Shown here in pieces: positions 13,101 through 24,830 of a DNA stretch of 64,000 nucleotides (position 1 is its first letter; the number at the start of each line of letters is the position of its first letter). The DNA comes from Sebastes aleutianus (lineage: Eukaryota > Chordata > Actinopteri > Perciformes > Sebastidae), in the NCBI GenBank assembly GCA_916700875.1, contig CAKAKS010000038.1, positions 10,893,719 through 10,957,718 on the forward strand, read 5' to 3'. The notes below the pieces were generated by a model. It had not been told where the DNA came from, made no database searches, and saw nothing but the letters and a program-made list of their open reading frames with translations. The position numbers and the translations under genes were made by a program.

Positions 13101-16100
13101 TGTAGACTCTTGAAGTGACTCTTGAATGTGACTTTTGGACGCATTTTCTGATAATTAAAAAAAAAAAACTGCGTATTTATCTATTTGTTTGTCTATCCAT
13201 ATATTTTTCTTTTCGCATCACCCCAGTTTAAGTGTTTTACATTGATTTTCATTATTATTATTTTTTAATTCTATTAATTAAGAAACACTTATGTTCTCCT
13301 AAACAGTGTGTGCCCTTCTGTAAAAATCAAGCGGACCGACAGCGGTCCTTGGCCCAGAGTTTGAGAACCGCTGTCTGAGGCCTGCATTCCTGTTGAGCTG
13401 GCACTTGCCAGACGATTCATCGCTGCGGTTAACAGTTTATTTGCTATCACTGGGCAGATTTCGCTGCTACGTGCCCCTACATTGTTTGGGTGGCGCCGTA
13501 GTCTCTGTGCGTCACTTCTCGACAAAGACGATGAGTGGTGGAGAGTCACCTGAAGTCTTTGTTTATTCTTTGACGGCAGAGCCTATAATGTTTTAAACAA
13601 AGGGGTTTGCTTTTATTGACAGAAATGTGTTGTTGCGAGGCAGACGTGAGCTTGATGTCAGTAATCTTCTCTTATTACTTTTCTCTCCAGTTAGTTAATG
13701 GTTTTTCTGGTCTTGTTTCTCATGTAAAACACCATGAGGTCTTTGCCAGTTGATGGCTTTCCTCTGACAGGCCATTGTTGTTGACACATTTCATGTTTTT
13801 ATACATTTTGAAGCTTGAAGAACAAAATGCTTATTATTTTTTTGGGTCAAAAAAGTCATGCAAAATGTGCCTTAATTGTTAGTTCAATAGATAAATCAAA
13901 ATCGTATGCCTTTTTAATCAAAGAAGCAGAGAAACTTAACATTTGTAGAGATTTTGTAGTCGTTTTAATGGAAAAGCCTCGACTGCCAGTTTTCATACAA
14001 AACCTAAAACTTGTGCAATGGATATTTCCCTCAAACAATATAAAAATAAGAGTTTAATTATTTTAGCAGTAATAACTGACAAACAATATGGTGTTGCTCA
14101 GTGTTGTCTCAGCTGTTGTTAGGCAAGATTAAAACGTGATGATCATGTGCGTGATAATCCATATCCGCAGAGTCATTATTGGAAGTGATAACAACAGCTT
14201 GAATTAAATTAACAAACTGAATTACTGCTAAATTTAATTTGAGCGGTTTACATAAACACTTTTTCAAGCCTGATGTAAAAACAGGCTGTAATTAAATTAG
14301 ACACTTGTGATTTATGAACAACAGGGCATTTTTGGCTGATTTCATAAATACATATATTTAGTTCTGTTTAGCATCAAATGTTTTTTCAGTATTGTGTTGC
14401 GATACTAACCCTTCTTCTCGTGGCCATCTTGGTATTTGCCAGTTAGTTCAGCACTGTCATTATTGTGTTGCTCGTGGGCCAAATTTCCATGTCGTCCAAA
14501 CCTTTGGACACTTATACAATGTTGTCATAAGTGATTACTAATACTGAGTTGCTGCAGGGTTGTGTGGCAGTGTCGGAGAGTCACTTTAATGGCCCATTAA
14601 CTGCAACTATTAACGTATTTTGTTCCCTCATGGCTGAGTTGTTCAGCCCTGTATCACGGGTTACGTGATTGGCCACCGCAGCGTACCGTCTGGTTGCGTT
14701 TTTCCAAAAGTTTTTTCTGTTTCTACTTTTCCGTCGCAGGCCGCTGTGTTTTTCTTCGGCGCCGCCGCAGCCACACGGCCAGATCTGGTGTGAATGCAGC
14801 CTAATGCTTACTTTAGCCACTAAAATAATTTCACTGTACAGATATTTTTGGGATTATTGTAATGCACTGAGAGCACAACCTGTTTTCTTTCTGTTTTCAA
14901 GGTCATTTATGATATTTTGGTGATTTAGGTGTACCCAGATATATACGTTGGCTCAACATGATTCACTTGTTTTCGCTCTCTCAAGAGGCCGAACTGTAAT
15001 CCCCACAAAGCTTCACCTGACCCGACACCAGCCGGCGTTCGGCCTTATGCACCACCCTGGCCTCCAGTGCAGGGGCTTCCCACCAGACTCACATTGGCAC
15101 ACAAACACACCCAGGCAGATTGGCAAAGAGCTGGCATTGGCACAACCATGCCGCATTCATGCGTGATCCGACTACGAATGAGACGGTGAGAGAGGTTTAA
15201 AAAGGGGAGGAGCAGAATCGAGGGGATCAAGGGGGGAGACCTCGATGGTATGAACAGAGATATTGTCTGAGAATAAGAAAAAAAAAAGAAAAAACTTGTA
15301 AAAGATTTTGAAGCCTGAAATGTTCAGCGATGGAGGACAAATAAGAGGCACTTAGAGAGGCGGGAGGACGGCCAAAGAAAGAAAATGAAGGGTAGGCGGA
15401 GGGTGGGCTTTTAGCATGGCGGAGGGCAGTGGAGAGAAGCGAGGTGAATGGGTTTGTGTTTGGAAGCTGGCCAATATAAAAAAAAAAAAATCCATGTCTC
15501 TATTAAGCATATGGTGCTGCCGTGGCTTTTGAAGTTCACACTTAGTTGGCTAATTTTTCATTTAATAACGGTTAAATGTTGACTCTTTAACATTATTACA
15601 AGTTGAGTCTGATAACAAACAACTTTTATCCACATAATGTAATTGAACGAGACACAACACGGCCATTCATCATCTTATTATACACATTTTAACTGTGCTA
15701 TGCAATACATATTGAAATGTAGTTTTGTTCCTGGCAGGTAATCGAGTGAGTTACTCTTTTGAGGAAACAGGGTTCTACCACTTTAGTGTTTGAATCCAGC
15801 TTTGTCAGTGAGCCTCAGTCATCCAAGACTTCAAGGTTGTATTTTTGGTGCATTGACCAAGCTGAATAGGAGGCCAAGAAACTCAGCTGCACAGCAGCTA
15901 TCAAGCAATCAATGAGTCATTGAGGCACACAGGAAGAGTGTCAAAACACAGCCATTGACTGCTAACAACAGCCAATTTGCTGCTTTTGCAGGAGATCACC
16001 TCAGCTAGATGTCGAATGTTTATGTGTGCCTCATTATTTATGGAGTATGAGAGAGATTGACTGGATAGGGCTGTTACTCCAAATTGTCATCCAATTACTC

Positions 16101-16235
16101 ACCCATTAGATCTTATTTGTTATATTGAGAACTGCTCTACAATGCACCAATTTATGCATTACCCAAAATGTAGCTTATTAAACACTTGCAAATCAGCTTA
16201 TAATGTTTTAATGTGTCGAGATATCTGACAGCATT
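10165..16235. other. Gene-free stretch
   Basis: No supported exon. Open frames are short, overlap each other, and lack known domains. A GTTTGAGAACCGCTG motif near 13358-13372 looks like the end of an old hAT-type element. The sequence at 14100-14400 is non-repetitive and rich in homeodomain-type TAATTA/AATTAA motifs, so it could be a conserved non-coding element. Short A-runs occur at 13157, 15277 and 15479. Confidence 0.55.
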
Positions 16236-16239
16236 CCTG

Positions 16240-17316
16240 AGATTCTGATGAGGCCAAACCCATATCTTCTATTTACTTCTGTTTGTTCTCCTAGAACATG
16301 TTTACATTCTTTAATGTTCAAAAAAGGCTTTACTTTTCTCATAGCGGCTGTGCTGCAGCACCTCTTTTCACCATCTGTCTGAAACGCTCTGTTTGAGTTC
16401 CTCCCCCCCGAAAAGCCTAGTCTGCTCTGATTGGTCAGCTGGCCCACTCTGTTGTGATTGTCAACCGAACCAAACTCTTTGGACTCTGCTCCAGCTCCGC
16501 TCTAACTAGCTTTGTTTGAGGGCGTGCCAAACTAGCCGCTAGGCAGGTATTATGCAAATGTATTACTTGGTGACATCACCACGTTACGGAAGAAAAGGCG
16601 TGACTTCAAGCAAGGTGTTTCAGGCAGTTTTTTTCTTTCCAATGTGCCTGGGAGATTGTCCTCCTGTCGCACCTGCCATTACTAAGCGACAAAAACCTGC
16701 GTGCCGCGATGACAATGATGATGAAGTTGCGGTAATTTAGCAGGAAGCCTCACTGACTAAACTAAACACAATCAGAACAAAGATAAATGCATTTCCAGCA
16801 CCGTAAATCCCTCACAGTAGCTTTACACTCGATTTCTCTGTCAGTCAGTCTGGCTCATCTTTCAACTGGATGTTGGGCCATCCTCGGACAGAAAGGGTGA
16901 AGCAGGTAAAATAGTCCGTGGGACAAATCGTAAAGCTTTGGGTAGTCCTTTACTAAAATGATTAACTTATCCTCCATATGTTTACCGTAGACGGATATTT
17001 ACGGAAAAGAAAGAAAAGATATCTGCCAGATATAAATTTTGTGGCACAGCCGTCGCAGGCCGAAAAATAGGCGCTTGGGAAAACGTTTGTGCACCGCCAC
17101 AATGTCACTCTCACGTTTGAGCATGCCTGCCGCCCATTTACATTGACAACAGTGGATTTGAGCGTGCAAAAGACGTGGCATGTGTATGGCCCCTAACTCC
17201 CTTTGGCGTGGACTGTATGTACGTTCTAACTTTGCAGACCTTTTACATACACAAAAAACTATACAACACACTAAAGGAAAGGGAAAAAGCACAAATGCAT
17301 AATAGGTCCCCTTTAA
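16240..17316. mobile_element. Large TTAA-flanked non-autonomous element
   Basis: Contains blocks of the family that also gives 30046-30750, 47885-48288 and 62841-62955: CTAGAACATGTTTACATTC, TTTAATGTTCAAAAAAGGC and, at the right end, AATAGGTCCCCTTTAA. The internal part (CTGATTGGTCAGCTGGCCC, TATTATGCAAATG, GGCGTGACTTCAAGC) is longer than in the other copies. The left terminus is eroded; the right end abuts TTAA at 17313-17316. TTAA targets are the mark of piggyBac-type transposition. Confidence 0.65.
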
Positions 17317-18117
17317 CTGCACACAATCTGGATACAATACATTTATCTGTATTTACTATTAGACATTACAATGTTTTAAGTACAGAGTCACTCTCATTCA
17401 TTCATTCATTCATGCTCTCCCTCATGTTTGGCCTATCTATGGCTGAAAGGAGGCATGGTCAGTTCTACAGGCATCATTAACTGGCCTCCCTGCAGCACTG
17501 CTGAACTCTGTAGGGTGCTCCACATCTGGGACACTGTTTGCCCTTGTTAATATTAAGACCTGCGGGCAGTGACGTGCTGTTCACTACTGCTGCTATTCTG
17601 TTAGGTAACACTTGATGATAATCCTCCCCCACAAAGTCAGTTTTGCCTTTTCAAATAATACTTTTACCTTTGTGTCACAGTCGAGAGAGACAGAGAGGGT
17701 TGAGAGCACGCACAAAGGGTTCAGGGTAAAGGTCTCAGAATACTTCAAATGAACCAGGAAGAAATAGTTTTGTGTTCAAACTGCAGATTGCACGTTGTAA
17801 ACATAATGTATGACAGGCAAAATTGTTTATGCCTGTTTCAAACGACCACTCGATGACTGGGCGAAAAGCCTGATGTAGGGATGGGGTGCGATAATCGTAC
17901 GAAAGGGGATAATGGAGCGCACTTTTGGTCGGTAAATAAAAAAGCTTCAGAGAGAAGTTCAAATCCTGCCTACATTCACAACTCTGCACACCTGGCCTCA
18001 TAGTCATGATTGCTGGATTGTTTTGGAAAATTACAAACATTTTAGATGCACCGTCCCCCTGATACCGCCGATGGAAAAGACAATCCGGCAATCACTTCAT
18101 TTGAAGCGTAGGCAAGG

Positions 18118-18260
18118 GAAGGCCAATTTAATTTTATAGCACCTTTCAACAACAAGGCAATTCAACGTAAGACATAAAAAGCCATTAAGACAAGATATAA
18201 AAGAAACACAAGGAGATGTAGACAGACACATATAAATATGATAGAATACAGAGAAGATAA
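18118..18260. repeat. SINE-like tail
   Basis: The block ATTTTATAGCACCTTTCAAC followed by an A-rich sequence resembles the common fish SINE or LINE tail ending in a run like 'atagcgcctttcaa...acaaggc'. No tRNA-like head is visible, so the class is uncertain. Confidence 0.35.
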
Positions 18261-18477
18261 AAATCAGCACAAATGTAATAAAAAAAAATTACGACATTAT
18301 GAATACAAATTACATTGCAGTTACAGTGCAGTGAGATATTAATTAATAATCCCAAATTAAATTAGCTAACGGCAGTGGAAAACAGAATAGTAGTTAGTAT
18401 TCTTCAAACTTCACATGATACTTTAGCATCAAAATGTATGGATTACATTCAAAATAAATTGAATAGAGCATTAACAG

Positions 18478-18828
18478 CTGAAACGATTAGTCGATTAATC
18501 GATAAGTCCATCACCAGAAAATTAACAATTTAGATAATCAATCATTTTAGTCATTTTTCAAGCAAAATTCCAGATATTTGCTGTTCCAATCCTCCAATGT
18601 GATGGTTTGCTGCGTTTCTTCGTCTTAAATGATAGCAAACTAAATATATAATATATAAATATACATCTGGTTTTTGGAGAGTTGGTGGAACAAAACAAGC
18701 AGTTTGAGGATGTCACCTTGAGCTGTGGTTTCCACTATTACCTGATATTTTATAGGCAAAACGTTCCATTGAAAAAAAACCTAGTAGCAGATTTATGGAT
18801 AATGAGAAAGAAACGTTAGTTGCAGCGT
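18478..18828. repeat. Interspersed repeat (CTGCAACTAA/GATTAAT family)
   Basis: Runs from GCTGAAACGATTAGTCGATT to ACGTTAGTTGCAGCG, with the internal TTTAGTCATTTTTCAAGCAA and TTTGAGGATGTCACCTTGAG blocks of the family. It is one of the better preserved copies. Confidence 0.75.
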
Positions 18829-19309
18829 TAATGTATCATTAAATTAAGACAAGTAAAAAAGAGAATTGTTGTTCCTTCAACCAGCTGAAGGTGTGATATC
18901 TAATATCAGCCTTCTTCAGGCACCATGACAGGACTACAATCTAACTATTGGTTCAGTGAAATGAAAACAGAAGCGGAGTATTCGACTTTAACCTCAGAAT
19001 GACAATGAAGTGTGCTCGGTAGTGCTGAATCGAGTCTTTGAGGATAAGGAAGATTCCGCCAGCTCCACTTGCAGAAGTAGGTCAGGCAGACGCCTACAGT
19101 AAGCAACTGCAGGTTAAGTGCTCGTCTTTGTATTCAGAGACAGTGAAGGTCTGCCTTGGCCTCTGGTGGGGGTGGGGGTGGTCTATGTACTGCGTCTACC
19201 CACAAGAGGGAGACAAGTCCGCAAAAATGCATACAGTGCAGTAGTTAGCCAGCCTCAGCTATTACTTCTTTAAATTCCAACAGTATCACAGTATTAAACT
19301 TGTAGACAC

Positions 19310-19668
19310 AGACCAAGTTTATTTATCTTCTTCTTTTTTTTAAATCTGAAACATAGCTTTATCATAAATATATGAGAGTATGAATGAATCAAGACGTAAG
19401 GGAGGGACAGATGACAGAAACAGACAGACAAAGACAGACAGAAGTAAAACACAAAGAAGACTCTGCATGGAAGAAGAAGAAGAAGAGACTCCAGCGCTGA
19501 CCGTGCTCCGGTGCTCTGCAGTGTGAGGTAGTTGGTTGTATGGTTTCGCATCATAAACAGCCTGGAGATAACTGTACAACCTTCTAGCTTTCCCTGCGGT
19601 GTCACCCAGACTTCACACGAAGGACGTCCTTCTTTATGCCTCTTGAGGCGGTAAGTACGAAGACTGAC
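19310..19668 (-). other. Candidate terminal exon, minus strand (weak)
   Basis: On the minus strand a TTTTTTCAG acceptor ends at 19669 and is followed by an open frame of about 100 codons running to a stop at 19294. An AATAAA signal on the minus strand lies near 19317-19322. The encoded sequence turns into low-complexity Leu/Ser/Val and resembles no family I know. A strong + strand donor (GCG/GTAAGT at 19650/19651) overlaps it, so strand and reality are both uncertain. Confidence 0.15.
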
Positions 19669-21489
19669 CTGAAAAAAGGACAGAAATTGTTAGAAATTGA
19701 CAGACTTTACAGGGGTACATTTTAATAACTATTTAACCTGTAAAATTCATCTTAAACATGACAAAGTAATAAAAGAAATCAAAGAGGGCTGTAGTTAAAT
19801 GATACATAATGAGGTTCCTAATTGTATTTAGGTGTAATACAGTATGTTCTGTCTTTGTATGTGTCTTTTTTTTTACCTCTTATATTTTCAAGGTCTGTTT
19901 TACTAAAGGTCTAGTGGATGTCTTTTGCAGTGATGGACAAAAGACATACACAGACAGTCACTACCGTAAAGATCACATCCATTATCAAATATAAAATAAT
20001 TCAACATTTCTCCTTCAACAAATTCAATTTCAAGCCCATAATTAAAATGGCATGAAAACAAGCTACAAAACGGTTTCTGCGCTGACTTTAAATCTAATAC
20101 ATCTGAAATACTAATCAGGTTTTGCCGTCGAGGTCCAGTTAATCCAGACATCGATATACCCACCTTGCTCTGCAGTGCTCTTTGATTTGTTATTTGGTGC
20201 AGTCCAATGGGGTATAGAGCCAACTATCAATAGCTGTTTGCTTCTGTGCTTTCTTAGCATGCCGTGCACAAAAACACAGACAAACGCTTCAGGCGGCCGA
20301 CATTACTCTAGAATGTGATCGGGAACGTTAAAACAGGGAAAACCAACGTTTAGAGAACTCATATTTTAATGAATTTCATTGTAGGCATTTTTTTGCTGTC
20401 TGCATCATCAGGTTGTACATCCATCCACCAGTTTGAAAATATAAAATTGAACTGCAATATGTTACAGCTTGGGATTTTTATTGAACTCATAAATACATAT
20501 CACACAAATATGAAGCATTTTATGTTTTTTTTTAGTTTTAGTTTTAATTTTTCCTCCGCGTGCATTCTTTCAGTTGACATAAAAATCTCCAAAGTGAACT
20601 ATCCGTACACGCTTGCTGCTCTCTGTAGTCATGGTAGATAATGACAGTGTGCCCAGACATGAGTATCAATGTGTCCTGAAGCAGGAGGCTGTATGTGAAC
20701 TTGCTTACCGCCTCCGCCTCCTTCTCCTCCCTGCACCCCCCACCCCCCCACCATCCCCCCACCCCACCCCCCTCTGTCCCCCAGTGTGTCTGGCTAGTGG
20801 CTCAGACACTCAGTATCCGCATTGCGTTGCAGTGCTCCAGCGAGGAGTGGAAAAAAGAGCATATATCAGCAATCTCTGCCGAGCACTGCTCTTTTCTGTA
20901 CGCACACAAAGAAACGACTCCCCGGCATGGTCCGACTCAAGAGGAAATACAACCGTCACAATAGAACCGCTTGCCTCCCGCTATTTTATAAAACGTAGCC
21001 AGTTCCTGCATTTGTTTTTTACATTTAATACATACATAATGTTGACTGTTGTTTTTTTTTTTTTTCGATTAACAGCTCTTATTTCTTGTAAATTTCTTGT
21101 ATTATAGTCCATTTTATCACTTCACACCTGCATGAGATCGAAAAATGCGTCTTTTTTTTATTGAAATTTGTCACAACATATTTGTTATTCTCACGCACAC
21201 TGGGTGTAATTTGGGGAGTTTTCTGTCAAAGATGCAAAAGTTCAGCTTTGTTGGTTTCACAATTCCTGATTGCTCACTTATCCATCACTCATCATGTGAT
21301 AGAGGATATTTGGGAATTTGTGCAACATGGGCAGATAGATTGATATGCGATGAATTGTGCTGATAGCAGACTGTTGTGTTAATGAAATGTGGAAGAAGAG
21401 CAGCAGTGTTGTGGTCAGAACGGCTGGGAGGTTAATCACCTTTGGGCTTGCTGTGGCTTTGATCCTCATGCTGTGTAAAAATCCACAGC

Positions 21490-21975
21490 CTCCGTCTGTG
21501 AGCTCCCTCCAACGCCTCCCCCCCCCCCCGTTCCCTCCCTTCCTCACACACACACACACACACACATACACTCCCTCTCACACAGATGCGCAAGTGCACA
21601 AGGACATGCACACACACCTCACACACACACACATGCGCCTCCCTCCGACACACGTTGGACTCTCTCTCTCTCTCCTTACAGATGCACGAACGTTCAGACA
21701 CACACACAAACAAACACAGAGTAATAGACACCCATTCAGAGACGCGGCAAGACGACGTCCCGTCACGCCTGGAAAAAAAATGTACGGGGTTAGATTGGGA
21801 GAGAGAGAGAGAGGGAGAGGGAGAGGGAGAGGGGGAGAGACGAGGAGGGGAGGATGAAAATGAGGGGAAGGGCTGAGACAGAGCAGGGGGAGGCGGGGAC
21901 AGTGATGGAGAGTGTTCAGGCAAGAGAAGAAGAAAGAGCGATAGCTGGAGATACTGCATGCTTGCATAAGTGTCT

Positions 21976-22008
<33 letters not shown>

Positions 22009-22330
22009 GTATGTAGGTGACACAGATTTATGAAAGGAGGGGGTCATAGATGGAGGCACTGTTGGTGGTTGTTGGGGGAAGTGGGGGTGTTGGTACAGCA
22101 CCAGATAATGGAATCAATGCAATTGTCTGTGTGTTTTACTGTGTGTGTGTGTAGCGTACCTGCCTCATAGACATTGCCTGCTCGGACTCTAATCGCCTGG
22201 AGAATTAGTGATGTGACTTGGCAGAGGGAAACAGGCACAAAACAGAGCCAGGGACAGCGCCTGAGAGAGGGATAGAAGGAGAGACAAAAAGAGGAGAGCG
22301 AGAGATGGAGGGGTAGCGAGAGGGGAATAG
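21490..22330. repeat. Cluster of CA/TG, CT/GA simple repeats
   Basis: Consecutive (CA)n at about 21546-21570, CACACA-rich DNA to 21720, a GAGAGG-rich purine block at 21800-21870, and (TG)n at 21977-22006. Overlapping long open frames on both strands (up to 175 codons) are by-products of these dinucleotide runs. GA-rich sequence continues to about 22330 and could be a 5' leader, but I see no gene attached. Confidence 0.85.
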
Positions 22331-22462
22331 CTTTTCAGTTCGCCGCCGCGTACAGCGCTCAGAGAAAAAGGAAGCCTGTGAAGATGGGGCAGGATAGGTT
22401 TTATCAAGCGTTATTTTCTTTACCACTGGATTAATTGTTGCTCTTTTTTTTTCTCTCTCCAG

Positions 22463-22486
22463 GGGAAAACGGATCAATAACTCATC
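22463..22486 (+). other. Candidate microexon
   Basis: A pyrimidine tract (TTTTTTTTTCTCTCTCCAG) ends at 22462 and CATC/GTAAGA follows at 22486. The 24-nt segment is open in two frames. It is reported because strong splice borders surround it and another candidate exon lies 1.2 kb downstream. It cannot be assigned to a gene. Confidence 0.15.
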
Positions 22487-23672
22487 GTAAGAGTGCGTTG
22501 TGTTTTTATGTGTGTGTGTGTGTGATTTATGTACGTGCACTTGTTGTATGCATGTGCACACGGTCATGAGTATGAATGTGTGTGTTCATGTAAGGAACAC
22601 CAGGAAAGGGCAAATGGTGAGTTCAGAATCACTTAAACGGGCCGGCTAACAAATCGAGACGAGCAATTCGACCGACCACGAGCGCCCGCCATCTTTCCTT
22701 CATTTGTGTCCACCTTCATGTTCATTCTTTTTGACATGGGTAATTTTTTTTCACATGAGAATATTTCTCTTCATTCTCCCTCCAGCTTCTGGTTTTCATC
22801 CTCCGGTCTTTGTCTCTGGTGATTTTGAGAGCAGCAGAGGAGCTCATGAAACTGGGACAGAGGAAAACATCTCAAAGCACAGAGACAAAGAGGAAACAGA
22901 GAGAGGCAGTCTAATTTCTCACACTGGCAGTCATGTTCTGTGCGCCTTTGTGGAGTCGCATGTTTGTCTGCATGCGTGCGCACCTGGCCACAGACAGATT
23001 TGAGCAAGTTAGGGATTGTTCTGGATCGTTGGCAGACGACGAAGCTGTCGCCTGCTCAGACTTACATGTGATGGAGCTTTTCGGCTGTGTACCAGTTGTT
23101 TGGACCCTGGCTCATAGTCTTCGTGTGGCATCTGCAGTGTCAGGCTTGTGTGACATTTATTTTGTCTGGGGAAGAGTAAATCAGTGTTACTCCCTCAAGG
23201 CTGAACATCTTTGTCATGGGGGAGTGATTGCATAATCCTCCTGTGAGATCACAAGGCCTGTAGGAAATATAAGACGACAGTGTTGTCTGCGGCTCCAGGC
23301 ACAGCTGTCTGTGGATGTTTCATGCATGTGCACAAGCAAAGAGTCGAGTGCGTGTGTGCGTCTATGAACTGTATGACTGCTCTGTTGGAGCTTAACGCTC
23401 ATACAGGCCGTATGCTCATCCCATATGCAAATCCCGATTTATACATTAAATTTGAGGATTTTCCTCTGCGTACGTGGGTCTTTGTCTGTCTGTCTGCCAG
23501 CAGGGGGCATTTTGTTTGAACGTCTCACTGCACAGACCTGCACTGAATTATAGGCGCTGGCTATGTCAGGAGGACAGACGGTAAAAGGGCCCTAACGACG
23601 TAACTAATGCGATAAATAACAATATTTATATGTTTTACAATGTATTTTAACTAAATCTTTCTCTTCCTGCAG

Positions 23673-23755
23673 GATGTGATCCGGTCCATTTTTTACAGAC
23701 GTGTCAAGACGAAACATTTCATGTCGGACTGCATCGTCATCGATAAAAAACAACG
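23673..23755 (+). other. Candidate internal exon
   Basis: CTTTCTCTTCCTGCAG (acceptor ending 23672) is followed by 83 nt open in one frame, then ACG/GTAACC. Read from its first base, the segment gives 27 codons of varied, non-repetitive composition (begins D-V-I-R-S-I-F-Y, ends D-K-K-Q), unlike the low-complexity frames around it. An alternative frame ends in a stop after 24 codons. No family recognised. The branch and acceptor region is good and the donor moderate. Confidence 0.3.
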
Positions 23756-24675
23756 GTAACCATCCAATATGACGCATAATCTGTTTCTCTTTTTAAAGTG
23801 TATTTTTGTTATAATATAAGATGCTATATATCTATTAAACATGTATTTATAGGCAGGTTTAATGTCAAAAGTTAATCTCATTCAGCATAGATGACTTAAT
23901 AATTCATAATAAACATACATGGCATATATACATACATGCGCCATGTAAATTTATTTTTTCATGTTAAAATCTCACGCACTACAGAAATATTTAAGACGCT
24001 GTGTTGGATTTTACCGGCGGACGAGGCTGATGGAACTGTCGGCGTGCTTCATTGTCCCTGAGACCCTTAACCTGTGATGATATGAAAGGTCACAGGTGAG
24101 GTCCTTGGGAACAAAGCGGCATGCAGCTGCATCTGAAGGTCACAACATTTTGTGTCCTTAGACGGAGAGAAAACATATTACAAGTTGTGTACTTTTTTTT
24201 TTTTTAAATCATGAGATTATCACAAACGTCAGAAATGCATCACAGATCAGAGTAAATCTGCAGAGCAGTTTCAACTGCATGAACTCATCTGGAGAGAATT
24301 CCCCGAACTTTCCAGACGTCATGGAAAGCCAAGAAGAGACTACGTGGTTCTCTGGAGGGGGCAGTACCTTTTGGCCAGCTTTGTGCGCTGAACACTTGCA
24401 CGGTTCAATAAAAAGACAGCCAAGGTTCGTGACCCCGATGTATGATTCACACAGGATTTTTTTTAATCTGTTCATAGACACAACAGAGAATTACAACATC
24501 CAAGACCTGTAGCCAAGAGACCGTTTATTAGTTACATTTAGAAAAAGACAGCCAAGTGTCATCACCTTGATGCTTATTCATTTGTAAATGTTAAAGCTCC
24601 TCACAGCAACTGAAAATATTTGTTATTGTTGGACTATGAAGAAAATATGTATGTGAGAAAAAATAATGTATTTCC

Positions 24676-24830
24676 ATGAGGCTGCAACTGGTTATTTTCT
24701 CAATTTATCGATTTATCATTTGGTCTATTAAATGTCAGAATATAGTGAAACCTAAACGATCAAAATAGTTAGCAGTTCATTTTCTGTCGATTGATTAATC
24801 GACTGGTTGCTGCAGCTCTACGTTTTCATG
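24676..24830. repeat. Interspersed repeat fragment (CTGCAACTAA/GATTAAT family)
   Basis: GAGGCTGCAACTGGTTATTT, ATTTGGTCTATTAAATGTC and ATTGATTAATCGACTGGTTG match family ends; the central part is missing, leaving about 155 bp. Confidence 0.6.

Larger units (their letters stand above)
17320..21490. other. Gene-free stretch with candidate regulatory sequence
   Basis: Holds a short ATTC microsatellite (17396-17412) and two interspersed repeats near 18118-18480 and 18478-18828. A unique-looking block lies at 17740-18060. Weakly supported exon borders occur around 19521-19668. An open frame at 20613-21107 crosses a C-rich simple repeat (20730-20775) and matches nothing I recognise. Confidence 0.5.

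Noticed and set aside
20613..21107. 164-codon frame
   Set aside because: Non-ATG start, crosses a C-rich simple repeat, no recognisable domain.
21432..21967. Long frames (166, 175, 129 codons) on both strands
   Set aside because: They cover CA/TG and CT/GA dinucleotide repeats and overlap each other on opposite strands.
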